A stretch of 64,000 nucleotides of DNA from Nostocales cyanobacterium LEGE 11386 (lineage in GTDB: Bacteria > Cyanobacteriota > Cyanobacteriia > Cyanobacteriales > Nostocaceae): assembly GCA_015207155.1 (NCBI GenBank), contig JADEXK010000010.1, positions 37,948 to 101,947 of the forward strand. The letters are read 5' to 3'. How positions within the stretch are numbered: position 1 is the first letter of the stretch; every line of letters begins with the position of its first letter. Below the pieces are notes generated by a model that saw nothing but the letters and a program-made list of their open reading frames with translations, did not search any database and had not been told where the DNA came from. The translations under genes and the position numbers were made by a program. Below, one piece after another: positions 46,079 to 54,087 of this stretch.

Positions 46079-46441
46079 ATGAACGCTACAGAAATATCAG
46101 TTGAAATGATTGCTGAAGATATCCTAGCTAAAGAATTCACAAGAGTCGTCGGTCACTATTACCCAAAACTTGGGGAACTATTAGACGGGTGTCATGTGAA
46201 AGTCATCACCTGTTTCTGGGGAAGACCGGCTAGACGCTTGCAATATATAGGGATTTATTGTTCTGAAGAAATGCTTCCCTATGTGCAAGCTCAAAAAGAT
46301 GTACTTAGAGAACTAGCAGATAACATGGGGCTAGTTCAAGTGGTCTGTATGAACGCGAAGCGGTTGCTACGCGATCCGATGTCGAAGCTCAAGCATACCA
46401 ATCCCCGCTTATGGTTGGAGCTGCAATGGGTGGCAACTTAA
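46079..46441 (+). CDS. Conserved hypothetical protein, 120 aa
   Basis: A 120-aa soluble protein (from ATG 46079; GTG 46076 is also possible) with segments EFTRVVGHYYPKLGELLDGC and LQYIGIYCSEEMLPYVQAQK. The latter has a small alpha/beta look, but no family is recognised. A stretch in its 3' half (about 46352-46376, GCGAAGCGGTTGCTACGCGAT) resembles small dispersed repeats seen in intergenic DNA, so residues about 92-99 may come from a repeat insertion. The following LLM gene starts 16 bp after its stop. Confidence 0.55.
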   Translation: MNATEISVEMIAEDILAKEFTRVVGHYYPKLGELLDGCHVKVITCFWGRPARRLQYIGIYCSEEMLPYVQAQKDVLRELADNMGLVQVVCMNAKRLLRDPMSKLKHTNPRLWLELQWVAT

Positions 46442-46457
46442 AATAGCGATCGCTAAC

Positions 46458-47462
46458 ATGAAAACTGGACTTTTCTGCAATTACGAAAATCATCATCAAG
46501 ATACCCGCCGCACGATTTTTGAACAAGTCGCGCTAGTTCAACAGGCGGAAAGCTTAGGTTTTGAGTCAGCCTGGTTGAGTGAGCATCATTTTAATGAGTT
46601 CAATCTCAGCTCATCTATGTTGCTGTTGATGGCACATTTAGCGGGACTTACCTCAAATATTAAATTAGGTACGGCGGCGGTGTTATTGGCATTCCACAAC
46701 CCGATTCGGGTAGCGGAAGATATAGCCACCCTGGATAATTTGTGCAATGGACGATTGTTATTTGGGATTGCTAAAGGAGGGCCTTTTCCCCAGCACAACA
46801 AGCATTTTGCCACACCTATGGGTGAATCTCGTGTCAAAATGCTAGAGGCAATGGCATTGATTCAAAAGCTTTTATATGAAACTGACGTGTCATTTAATGG
46901 GCATTATTATCAATGCGATCGCCTGACAATTTTCCCTAAACCATTGCAACGTCAAATTCCAGTTTATATCGCCAGTGGTGATGATCAAGGTATAGAATTT
47001 GCTGCCCAAAATTCCTTCAGCTTGATGGGAGGGCCGCCGTTCTCTCTAGAAAGATTGAAGCATACTGTGGCTAAATATCGAGCCTTAAATTCTAGTGGCT
47101 CAGAAAAACTTGTATTGGCGCGCTTCTTTTATGTAGGTAAAACCTACAATGAAGCAGTGAGTGAGGCGTTACCATTCATCCGTAAATTCAGCCAAAAAAT
47201 GCAAGTCAATTCTGCTTACGTAATGCAGAAAAGCTCAAATCCCAACCAAAAGCCATTTGATCGAACAAACATTTGTTTCGATGAAGACTATTTGCTTGAG
47301 AACTCAATTATTGGTGATGTGAGGACTTGTCGCGACAGAATCAAGAAATTTCAGGACGAGTTAAATCTCGGTACACTAGCACTCAAACCCTCGTCTTTGA
47401 CTTTGCAAAAGAACCTAGAGAGTTTGCAGCGCTACAGCCAAGAGGTTGAGAATTATGTCTAA
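46458..47462 (+). CDS. Luciferase-like (LLM) flavin-dependent oxidoreductase
   Basis: A 334-aa member of the bacterial luciferase-like monooxygenase family, TIM-barrel fold, using reduced flavin. Hallmarks: FEQVALVQQAESLGFESAWL, SEHHFNEF (conserved acidic-His-His), LGTAAVLLAFHNPIRVAEDI, RLLFGIAKGGPF, PVYIASGDDQGIEFAA. The substrate is unknown. Ribosome-binding context is weak (the HIP1 site GCGATCGC lies just before ATG). The following gene's start overlaps its last codons, so the two are coupled. Confidence 0.88.
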   Translation: MKTGLFCNYENHHQDTRRTIFEQVALVQQAESLGFESAWLSEHHFNEFNLSSSMLLLMAHLAGLTSNIKLGTAAVLLAFHNPIRVAEDIATLDNLCNGRLLFGIAKGGPFPQHNKHFATPMGESRVKMLEAMALIQKLLYETDVSFNGHYYQCDRLTIFPKPLQRQIPVYIASGDDQGIEFAAQNSFSLMGGPPFSLERLKHTVAKYRALNSSGSEKLVLARFFYVGKTYNEAVSEALPFIRKFSQKMQVNSAYVMQKSSNPNQKPFDRTNICFDEDYLLENSIIGDVRTCRDRIKKFQDELNLGTLALKPSSLTLQKNLESLQRYSQEVENYV

Positions 47463-47826
47463 ACTACACTTGCTTCCTCCTGATGATTTACCTCCAACCG
47501 AGGTGACAAAACAGGATGGAATGCTGCATCTGGAACTGGAACGATCTACTGGCAGATGCTTTTTTCACGCTTGCGATCGCATTACACAAGTCCTATTGTC
47601 TAACTGTCAGTGGTATCTTACCAAGAATGGCACCACCTTGATGCTAATCATTGACTGTCCTGACATAGTATCTTACTGGCATATAGTCAGCAACATTCCT
47701 CAGTTAGGAAATCGACTAGAGCGATTTACCCGTAATGCCAAGATTCGTGTTTATCCGCCATTTGGTAAAGGAATGCCATTTGAAATTGGCGTCAATGAAA
47801 TTTCAGCTTATAAAGATTGGCTGTAA
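47455..47826 (+). CDS. Conserved hypothetical protein coupled to LLM oxidoreductase
   Basis: A 123-aa soluble protein from ATG at 47455 (MSKLHLLPPDDLPPTEVTKQ). This start overlaps the LLM gene's end by 8 bp; the ORF could begin at TTG 47446, but the ATG is better. Segments include HLELERSTGRCFFHACDRIT and YPPFGKGMPFEIGVNEISAY. The overlap suggests a shared operon with the oxidoreductase; function is not recognised. Confidence 0.6.
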   Translation: MSKLHLLPPDDLPPTEVTKQDGMLHLELERSTGRCFFHACDRITQVLLSNCQWYLTKNGTTLMLIIDCPDIVSYWHIVSNIPQLGNRLERFTRNAKIRVYPPFGKGMPFEIGVNEISAYKDWL

Positions 47827-47918
47827 AAGAGCCTCCTGAGACACATAGCCAAGCGATCGCTCATTTCTCGTAGCCAGAGAAATCCTGTGACTTCTGCGGT
47901 GCGATCGCTTTTTTTATT

Positions 47919-47979
47919 CGTAGTGAGCGATTTATCGCTTGATTACAAGGTTTTAAAGGGCTAATAGCCCTGACTACGG
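47919..47979. repeat. Palindromic element between convergent genes
   Basis: Ends of the type CGTAGT / ACTACGG enclose a hairpin AGGGCT-AAT-AGCCCT (about 47957-47971). It lies between the hypothetical gene above and the histidine kinase on the other strand, so it may act as a terminator. Confidence 0.5.
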
Positions 47980-47996
47980 ACTTTTATTAAATCGTA

Positions 47997-49775
47997 CTAC
48001 TTAACAGGTAGTGTAAACCAGAATGTTACCCCTGCTGCCGATCCACTGTTCACACCAATTTCACCACCATGAGCCTTGATGATTTGCTTACATAAATACA
48101 ACCCTAATCCTAAACTCACAGAATTATGGTTTTTACCCCCGCGAAAGTAAAGGTCAAAAAGCCGTTTTCTTTGTTCTTGACTAATTCCTAAGCCGTTATC
48201 ACTGACAGTGCAATAAATCTGATCTCCTTCAAAATTCGCGGTAATTGTCAAGAGTAATCCAGGGGGATTATGTTTAATCGCATTGACAATTAAATTAGAA
48301 AATACTCGCCAAAGCTGCGTGGGGTCGGCATTGACTAAAGGCAAATCCGCAGTTACTAGATTTATGAGTGTTACTTGATTATTTGCTAACATTGGTTGTA
48401 AATCTGCGATCGCTGCTGCCACCACTGTATGTAATTCTACGGCTTGATATTGTAATATAAAACCTTGAACATCATTGATATGAGCTTCCATCAACGAATT
48501 AATTAAATTCAGTTGGCGATCGCTACTTTGCACCATCCGCTCTAAAATTGAGCGTGACACAGGAATTAAGGTTTCACTTTCAACTCCCTCACGCTCAAGT
48601 AAATTTTTCAGTACCATTAACGTCCCTAGCACCGGGTTGCGTAAGTCATGGGAAACTGCATGGAAAAATACTTTGAGTGCTGACTCAGCTTGCTTGCGCT
48701 GTGTGATGTCTTCAATTAACCCTTCATAATAAAGCAATCGTCCCTGTTCGTCACGGACTGCGTATGCTTTTTCCGCAATCCACACGATGCTGCCATCTCG
48801 ACGATAGATTTGGGATTCAAATTCCGAGATAATCCCCTGCTGTTCCATCAAGCGCACAAACTCGGCACGACGATTGGGATTAACATACAACTGATGTTCA
48901 ATATCAGTAAACTTATCTATGACTTCTTCTGGAGATGAGTAACCATAGATAGTGGCTAATGCCGGATTAGCCGTAATGTAACTTCCATTAGGGCTACTTT
49001 GGAAAATACCTTCAACTGCATTTTCAAAAATACTCCGATACTTGGCTTCAGCAACTTTGAGTTTTTGATTAGCAGACTCCAGTTCTTTGCGGGCGTTAAA
49101 CTCAGAATGTTGCAGGCGATCGTACAAATAAACACCAATATTACATATAAGGCAAAACCAAAAAAGGTACAAAACCAAAGTCACACTATAAATATCCGTT
49201 TGGTTAGACAGTGGTACTTTTAGCCCCAGAGTTGTATTTACACCAAAATAGTAAATCAGCAAACCCAATTGAGACATTAAGTGCATTTGCCAGTAAACTG
49301 GCATGAATGTGACTTGACTTAAAAATACTAAAGTCCAGGTGACAATATCGGGTACGGCGAAACCTTTAATTGTCGAAAATATCTGCCCACTGAGAGTTAT
49401 TGACCAAGATAAGCCTAAAAATACAATTTCTGGATGACGACGACCGAATTGAGATTTGTGCAAAGCTAGGCAGATAAGTAAACTCAGCAGGATGGCTAAA
49501 TTTATCATCAACCCTTGATTTCTCAGTATACTGGGGAACTTTTCGAACTCTTTGAGAGGGAAAAAAAAGTTGTAAACGTCTCTGAGAATAAACGTAAACA
49601 CGCAAATCAGACCAATCCATAACCATAAACGCAATCTCTGCCACAAAAAGTGAGTGCGCCAAGCTTGGTATTCAACAGAAAACGCACCTGTTGTTGGTGG
49701 AGAAATAATTTTTATCAACCACTTTTGCACAGTTCGCCATAAATTAGCCATCAGCGTCTCACTCAAATTTGCCAA
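47997..49775 (-). CDS. Membrane PAS-domain sensor histidine kinase
   Basis: A 592-aa kinase. The N-terminal 215 residues contain about six membrane helices (e.g. LWLWIGLICVFTFILRDVY, GLMINLAILLSLLICLALH, YSVTLVLYLFWFCLICNIGV), a possible MASE-type sensory domain. A coiled segment leads to a PAS/PAC domain at about 245-365 (IFENAVEGIFQSSPNGSYIT, then IEDITQRKQAE). HisKA is at about 370-435 (FFHAVSHDLRNPVLG) and HATPase at about 480-590 (NLIVNAIKHNPPG, VSDNGLGI, GLGLYLCKQII). No receiver is fused. The OmpR-type regulator at 50986 is near but separated by hisG; partnership is not proven. Confidence 0.9.
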   Translation of the reverse strand: MANLSETLMANLWRTVQKWLIKIISPPTTGAFSVEYQAWRTHFLWQRLRLWLWIGLICVFTFILRDVYNFFFPLKEFEKFPSILRNQGLMINLAILLSLLICLALHKSQFGRRHPEIVFLGLSWSITLSGQIFSTIKGFAVPDIVTWTLVFLSQVTFMPVYWQMHLMSQLGLLIYYFGVNTTLGLKVPLSNQTDIYSVTLVLYLFWFCLICNIGVYLYDRLQHSEFNARKELESANQKLKVAEAKYRSIFENAVEGIFQSSPNGSYITANPALATIYGYSSPEEVIDKFTDIEHQLYVNPNRRAEFVRLMEQQGIISEFESQIYRRDGSIVWIAEKAYAVRDEQGRLLYYEGLIEDITQRKQAESALKVFFHAVSHDLRNPVLGTLMVLKNLLEREGVESETLIPVSRSILERMVQSSDRQLNLINSLMEAHINDVQGFILQYQAVELHTVVAAAIADLQPMLANNQVTLINLVTADLPLVNADPTQLWRVFSNLIVNAIKHNPPGLLLTITANFEGDQIYCTVSDNGLGISQEQRKRLFDLYFRGGKNHNSVSLGLGLYLCKQIIKAHGGEIGVNSGSAAGVTFWFTLPVK

Positions 49776-50216
49776 TTTTCCTGACTGCTACAACACCCTC
49801 ATAAACTTTATTATGCGGTCTATGCACGATTCTCATAAAAGTGCTGAAATGGCAATTTTAAGTTACCGTCTTTATTCTTTATGTAGTTAAGTAAGTTAGC
49901 GGGAATAAATCAAACTATGTTAAGTAACTTAAAATGATTGAAATGATTTTGTAGTCAGGACTTTAAACTTTTTTTATAAAGTCCTGCAAGTATAGCTTTG
50001 CTTACCGCGTAGCATCGACCACAGGAGATAGAGAGGACTTTAGTCCTCTCTTCTCTACGAGAGGCTGCGCCAACGAGACGCTACGCGGTAAGCGTAGCTA
50101 TGCCCGTCAGGGCTTTACACTACAAACCTTTAATTATTTACACTGTCCTACTTACTCCAAAATGTATAAATTATTCTGGAGATTGTTTGTGGAACACAAG
50201 GCGCTGAATTTTGTGC
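49776..50216. other. Intergenic region with nested palindromic element
   Basis: The 441 bp between the kinase and hisG contain the element at 49951-50124 (listed) and otherwise no recognised gene. Confidence 0.45.
49951..50124. repeat. MITE-like nested palindrome, TGTAGT...ACTACA ends
   Basis: Outer ends TGTAGT and ACTACA enclose several inverted pairs: AGGACTTTA/TAAAGTCCT, GCTTACCGCGTAGC/GCTACGCGGTAAGC and a central GAGAGGACT/AGTCCTCTC hairpin. The module TAAGCGTAGCTATGCCCG with AGGGCTTTACA is shared with 27609-27638. Confidence 0.6.
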
Positions 50217-50861
50217 TTAAACGCCTGCTAAAGTAGTCTCTCGCAGTTGCTCGACTAATCTATGCAAATTACCTGTGTTGAGGCGATAACTTAGAGGATG
50301 GGCAATTAATCGTGCTGTACTTTCATACAAGGTAGTAATTTCGATTAAGCCATTTTCTCGTAAAGTCCGCCCTGTAGACACCAAATCCACGATCGCCTCA
50401 GACATCCCCGTAATTGGGCCTAGTTCTACTGAACCATACAAAGGTACTATTTCTATAGGTAAATCTAGACTATGGAAATATTCACGAGCGCAATTAACAT
50501 ATTTAGAAGCAACTCGCCCATGAGGCGGTAAATCTAAAGGTGATTTATAGGAACTAGATGCTTTGACAGCCACTGACATCCGACAGTAACCAAACTGTAA
50601 ATCAACTAAATGTGCAACTTGTGGCTTTTTTTCTCGCAGCACATCGTAACCGATAATCCCCAGCTGTGCCTGACCATATTCTACATACACAGGCACATCT
50701 TGTCCCCGCACCAATAATCCTTTGGCTTGCCCGCTAGCATCGGAAATTTGAAGTTGGCGGGTTCCAGAATCTAAAAAAGCACTAAAATCCAATCCTACGG
50801 ATTGCAGCAGGCGGATGCTATTTTTGAGTAGTTCCCCTTTCGGTAACGCAACAGTTAGCAT
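50217..50861 (-). CDS. hisG: ATP phosphoribosyltransferase, short form
   Basis: A 214-aa HisG_S, the first enzyme of histidine biosynthesis (ATP + PRPP). It starts [20 protein letters not shown]. The PRPP-binding loop region [18 protein letters not shown] is clear, and the [20 protein letters not shown] segment is typical. The C-terminal regulatory domain of long HisG is absent, so it needs a HisZ partner encoded elsewhere. It is monocistronic, divergent from the response regulator gene with 124 bp between its start and the regulator's ATG. Confidence 0.95.
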   Translation of the reverse strand: MLTVALPKGELLKNSIRLLQSVGLDFSAFLDSGTRQLQISDASGQAKGLLVRGQDVPVYVEYGQAQLGIIGYDVLREKKPQVAHLVDLQFGYCRMSVAVKASSSYKSPLDLPPHGRVASKYVNCAREYFHSLDLPIEIVPLYGSVELGPITGMSEAIVDLVSTGRTLRENGLIEITTLYESTARLIAHPLSYRLNTGNLHRLVEQLRETTLAGV

Positions 50862-50985
50862 TCTTTTTTGTGATATTTTGGGCTACGGAAACTTTGCACA
50901 ACGGGAAGAATCCCTGTAAGCAAGTGTCCTGGTCTTGACAATTCATTTATTATTGAGAATATCTCTATTGCTTACCAAAAGCAGC

Positions 50986-51711
50986 ATGAGAATTTTATTA
51001 GTTGATGATGAAGTTGAATTAACTGACCCTTTGAGTCGCGTGTTAATACGTGAGGGTTACTGTGTGGATACGGCTTATGATGGTACAACTGGTAGCGAAC
51101 TGGCAGCAGCAGGTAGTTATGATCTACTGATTTTAGATTGGATGCTGCCAGGAAAAACAGGTTTAGAGATTTGCCAAAAATTGCGCCGCCAAGGTAAAGC
51201 TACTCCCGTGCTGTTTCTCACTGCTAAAGATACTCTAGATGACCGCGTAGAGGGTTTAGATGCTGGTGCAGATGATTATTTAGTCAAACCGTTTGAATTG
51301 CGCGAGTTATTAGCGCGAGTCCGTGCTTTGTTGCGTCGTTCTGGTTCCCACAGCTATGACACTACTACTGGACGGTTAAGTGTAGCTGATTTAGAACTTG
51401 ATTACGAAAACCAAGTGGCCTACCGTCAAGGACGAATTATCGAGTTATCCCAAAAAGAAAGTCAGTTGTTACAATATTTTATGGAAAACACCGGACAATT
51501 ACTGACTCACGCCCAAATTCTCCAAAATTTATGGCAGCAAGATAGTGAACAACCTAGTAGTAATGTGATAGCTGCATTAATCCGCCTACTGCGGCGTAAG
51601 ATTGAGGTAGGCAAAGAAACTCAATTGATTCATACTGTTTACGGCAAAGGTTATCGCTTCGGTACTGTTTCCGTGGACTCAGCTTATTCATTTTCTCATG
51701 GCATGGATTGA
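50986..51711 (+). CDS. OmpR/PhoB-family response regulator (RppA-like)
   Basis: A 241-aa regulator from ATG at 50986 (MRILLVDDEVELTDPLSRVL); an upstream start at 50935 would precede the domain with a non-homologous stretch. The receiver (1-120) has the acidic pair in LVDDE, phospho-Asp in LLILDWMLPGKTG, Thr/Ser and Lys in LVKPFELRELL. The winged-helix DNA-binding domain occupies about 130-235 (IELSQKESQLLQYFMENTGQ, then VYGKGYRFG). It overlaps the glutaminase gene by 14 bp, so it probably controls and is cotranslated with it. No kinase is adjacent in the same operon. Confidence 0.9.
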   Translation: MRILLVDDEVELTDPLSRVLIREGYCVDTAYDGTTGSELAAAGSYDLLILDWMLPGKTGLEICQKLRRQGKATPVLFLTAKDTLDDRVEGLDAGADDYLVKPFELRELLARVRALLRRSGSHSYDTTTGRLSVADLELDYENQVAYRQGRIIELSQKESQLLQYFMENTGQLLTHAQILQNLWQQDSEQPSSNVIAALIRLLRRKIEVGKETQLIHTVYGKGYRFGTVSVDSAYSFSHGMD

Positions 51712-52612
51712 CAGATTAGCTAGTACAGATTTCTCAACTTGGGTACAACAAGCCAAAACCGCAGCCTTAAAAGGAAAAGTTAGCGATCGCATTCCCCAAT
51801 TAGCTGTAGCTAATCCTGGTTGCTTTGCCGTTTACATTTGCTGTGACTTTGGGCAAACTTTTAGTCAAGGAGACACGGCTTGTGTGTTTCCATTGATGAG
51901 TGCAATCAAGCCGTTTTCTTTGCTTTATCTTTTGGAACATCTAGGAACAGAGACAGTTCTGCAATGGGTTGGGGTTGAACCCTCCAATGCACCGTTTAAT
52001 TCTTTAGAGCAATTAATTGCTGATGGTGGACACCCCCGCAATCCCATGATTAATAGTGGCGCTATCACTCTGGCTGATAAGTTACCAGGAAAAGATGGTA
52101 ACCAACGCACTCAACTATTTTGTCAATGGCTGAACCAATTAGCAGGTTGTCAACTTCAGGTAGATGAGGGAATGTTGGCTTCAGTGCGCTCATTACGTTC
52201 TCCAGCTAATCAAGCGATCGCCAATTATCTTGCCGCAACAGGACATTTAGATCATCCTGAAGTAGCCCTTGACACTTATGAGCAAATATGCTGTATATCT
52301 GGACGAGTTAAAGATTTAGCTTTGTTAGGAAAACTTTTAGCTTGTGAAAATAGCTTTTTAGAAACACAACATCGCCAAATTGTCAATGCTGTAATGTTAA
52401 CCTGTGGGCTGTACGAAGCTTCTGCCCAGCTTGCCGTCAAGATTGGTTTACCAATGAAATCCGGGATTAGTGGTGGATTATTAGTTATCGTCCCAAATGC
52501 AGGTGCGATCGCTTGCTACAGTCCCGCCTTAGATATAGCAGGAAATTCAGTAGGAGCGATCGCTTTTATTCAGGCTTTATCTCAAGGGTTACAGTTGAGT
52601 ATCTTTAGTTAA
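51698..52612 (+). CDS. glsA: Glutaminase (serine-dependent, GlsA type)
   Basis: A 304-aa glutaminase of the beta-lactamase-like fold that hydrolyses glutamine to glutamate and ammonia. The catalytic S-x-x-K motif is in FPLMSAIKPFSLLYLLEHLG, the substrate loop in GGHPRNPMINSGAI, and the C-terminal Tyr/Lys region in LMLTCGLYEASAQLAVKIGLP and KSGISGG. It is soluble. Its ATG overlaps the response regulator gene by 14 bp, an unusual fusion of a two-component regulator and nitrogen metabolism. It may adjust glutamine pools when nitrogen status changes. Confidence 0.93.
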   Translation: MAWIDRLASTDFSTWVQQAKTAALKGKVSDRIPQLAVANPGCFAVYICCDFGQTFSQGDTACVFPLMSAIKPFSLLYLLEHLGTETVLQWVGVEPSNAPFNSLEQLIADGGHPRNPMINSGAITLADKLPGKDGNQRTQLFCQWLNQLAGCQLQVDEGMLASVRSLRSPANQAIANYLAATGHLDHPEVALDTYEQICCISGRVKDLALLGKLLACENSFLETQHRQIVNAVMLTCGLYEASAQLAVKIGLPMKSGISGGLLVIVPNAGAIACYSPALDIAGNSVGAIAFIQALSQGLQLSIFS

Positions 52613-52678
52613 CCGCTTATAGGGATGGTCGAAGAGTTGTTAGTTATCTACAGGTTATCTTTTGACTACACATATAGT

Positions 52679-52858
52679 ATGGATAATTAGTGTCAAACAT
52701 TTGAAGCTCAATGGCATAAACAGCTATTAAAGCAAGGAGGAATAAAGCGTGTTCACGTAAAAAGTCTATATCTGAGCGAAATACCGAAATTTCAAGTATT
52801 TTTATTTGAATCAGGTCAAACAGCAATGGAGTTCGGCGTTTCCTGGTCTACCGAGTAA
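52679..52858 (+). pseudogene. Possible relic ORF with nonsense codon at position 4
   Basis: ATG GAT AAT is followed by TAG, then by an open frame of 55 codons (CQTFEAQWHKQLLKQGGIKR, then VHVKSLYLSEIPKFQVFLFE) up to TAA at 52858. A CAG to TAG change would explain it. No family is recognised. Confidence 0.35.
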
Positions 52859-52950
52859 TCAACGATTTATTGAGTGGATACAAAAATTTATTGTCTGAAA
52901 ATCTATTTTGTGTTAGTCTCTTATGAAGGTTTATATTTAAATCTTTAAAC

Positions 52951-52972
52951 AACGTAGTTAAATAACTGCGTT
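52951..52972. repeat. Hairpin upstream of small ORF
   Basis: The arms AACGTAGTTA and TAACTGCGTT pair except for one T-G position, around AA. It ends 27 nt before the ATG of the 42-aa ORF at 52999. Confidence 0.55.
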
Positions 52973-52998
52973 CACATATTACAGAGGAGAAACTTACG

Positions 52999-53127
52999 AT
53001 GGAAGGCTCTGGCAGTATCAACAGCCAAGTCATGTACGGAATAGTCAGCATATTGGGGGAGTCTGAAGAAGACAAACCTGGAAGTAGATGCCTGGCGGCA
53101 TCTCAAAAGAATTGGACTCTGGACTAA
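52999..53127 (+). CDS. Possible small protein, 42 aa
   Basis: MEGSGSINSQVMYGIVSILG, then ESEEDKPGSRCLAASQKNWT, ending LD. A strong AGAGGAG lies 9 nt before the ATG. The sequence is soluble with a small hydrophobic core around MYGIVSIL and a single Cys; it resembles a precursor peptide in outline, but no family is recognised. The gene is supported only by the ribosome-binding site and by similar neighbours. Confidence 0.45.
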   Translation: MEGSGSINSQVMYGIVSILGESEEDKPGSRCLAASQKNWTLD

Positions 53128-53145
53128 AGCTTTTTGGTTCATCTT

Positions 53146-53178
53146 TGAGTAACCGCCAGCGCTACAGGTAGTTACTCA
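53146..53178. repeat. Hairpin after the 42-aa ORF
   Basis: The arms TGAGTAAC (53146-53153) and GTTACTCA (53171-53178) are perfect; the loop contains AGCGCT. It begins 18 bp after the ORF stop. Confidence 0.6.
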
Positions 53179-53247
53179 TAAATTAGGAGATGAACATGAA
53201 AAATTTAATTTCTAAATCAATTATGTGATTTCTTCGCAGATAAAAAG

Positions 53248-53281
53248 GCGAGAAATTACATAATATTTCTGTAATTCTCGC
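53248..53281. repeat. Hairpin GCGAGAAATTACA / TGTAATTCTCGC
   Basis: The arms at 53248-53260 and 53270-53281 pair over 12 bp with one bulged A. It follows a 10-codon frame (MKNLISKSIM) that has TAGGAGATGAAC before its ATG. Confidence 0.6.
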
Positions 53282-53308
53282 ATATTTGCTCTACAAACCA
53301 ATATCGGT

Positions 53309-53401
53309 AACACCTGCTTAACAGTTGTTAAGTTAAGTGCAATTTACCGAGACTATAAATACTGATTGATATCTCGGCCTAAGCACTTCTAAGCAGGTGT
53401 T
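53309..53401. ncRNA. Candidate structured RNA or cruciform: three nested stems
   Basis: Nested complementary pairs are: AACACCTGCTTA (53309-53320) with TAAGCAGGTGTT (53390-53401); AAGTGC (53335-53340) with GCACTT (53383-53388); CCGAGA (53347-53352) with TCTCGG (53372-53377). The order is symmetric, as in a folded RNA. A palindrome TTAACA-GT-TGTTAA (53318-53331) competes with the outer stem. No known RNA family was recognised; strand and transcription are unknown. Confidence 0.5.
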
Positions 53402-53460
53402 TATCAGCCAAACTTGTCTACAAAAAATATTTCTACTAAAGTAGGCAATTCAAAAAATTT

Positions 53461-53480
53461 TTCAGTTTTTTAAAACTGAA
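53461..53480. terminator. Stem-loop TTCAGTTTT/AAAACTGAA
   Basis: The 9-bp arms are perfect around TT. On the minus strand the stem is followed by a run of A and T including six T, so it would work best as a terminator for minus-strand transcripts; on the plus strand the T-run lies before the stem. Confidence 0.5.
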
Positions 53481-53604
53481 TTACAGCCACCACTCTACAG
53501 TAAAAATCCTGTGGATATTTGCTTTTCGACTTGTTCGACAAAGTGCCGATTATTTCTGCATTGAATATTTTCAGAAATTGCCTAACGAAAAAAGAGGTTG
53601 AATC

Positions 53605-53763
53605 ATGCGTGTAATTGAAATCATCATGAAAACAGTAATAAAAACAGTGTTGGAAATTGCTGTTCAAGCTTTCATAGAAACAGTGGTTGAGTCTGTTATT
53701 ACTGCAATTAAAACCACAATTAAGAGTCACATTAAAAAAATGAAAATGTCTGCGGTAGTGTAG
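53605..53763 (+). CDS. Possible small amphipathic protein, 52 aa
   Basis: The ORF MRVIEIIMKTVIKTVLEIAV then QAFIETVVESVITAIKTTIK ends KSHIKKMKMSAVV (approximate division). AAAGAGG precedes the ATG. Residues 3-40 show regular alternation of hydrophobic residues with E/K/T, as in an amphipathic helix; the basic tail is SHIKKMK. The opposite-strand frame of 122 codons is its shadow. It might be membrane-active or bind a membrane surface; no homologue is recognised. Confidence 0.45.
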   Translation: MRVIEIIMKTVIKTVLEIAVQAFIETVVESVITAIKTTIKSHIKKMKMSAVV

Positions 53764-53910
53764 CAAAAAAATGTGGAAAAATGGGTAATCTTGATCTGCA
53801 CAAAAGTTGTAAAAATAGCATTTTTTCAGATTATCCATTGTTCTTTAATTACTTAGCAGTTTTATTGGTTATTGCCAATAAAAACTCATAACAAAAAAGA
53901 GGAGTTTAAA

Positions 53911-54087
53911 ATGTTGTACATGAAGTGGAATCTCAACGACCAAGGTTGTCTATCTGCCAACTGGGTACAAAGTGATAAGTTGCTAGAACAGCACGAAGAT
54001 GATACGAAGCTATTAAAAGAGTTGCAACTCATCTGCAATTTGTACGCTGCCTTGGATGCAGTGTTTTTAACATCATCTCATAGGTAA
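53911..54087 (+). CDS. Possible small protein, 58 aa
   Basis: From ATG at 53911 the frame encodes MLYMKWNLNDQGCLSANWVQ then a helical stretch LLKELQLICNLYAALDAVFL. AGAGGAG lies 7 nt upstream. The longer reading from 53872 adds 13 residues over the ribosome-binding site and is rejected. The helix looks amphipathic with two Cys in the whole protein. No family is recognised. Confidence 0.5.
   Translation: MLYMKWNLNDQGCLSANWVQSDKLLEQHEDDTKLLKELQLICNLYAALDAVFLTSSHR

Noticed and set aside
53470..53838. 122-codon minus-strand ORF rich in Phe, Cys and Asn
   Set aside because: It is the antisense of the better supported 52-aa ORF, and its composition looks like a reversed A/T-rich frame.
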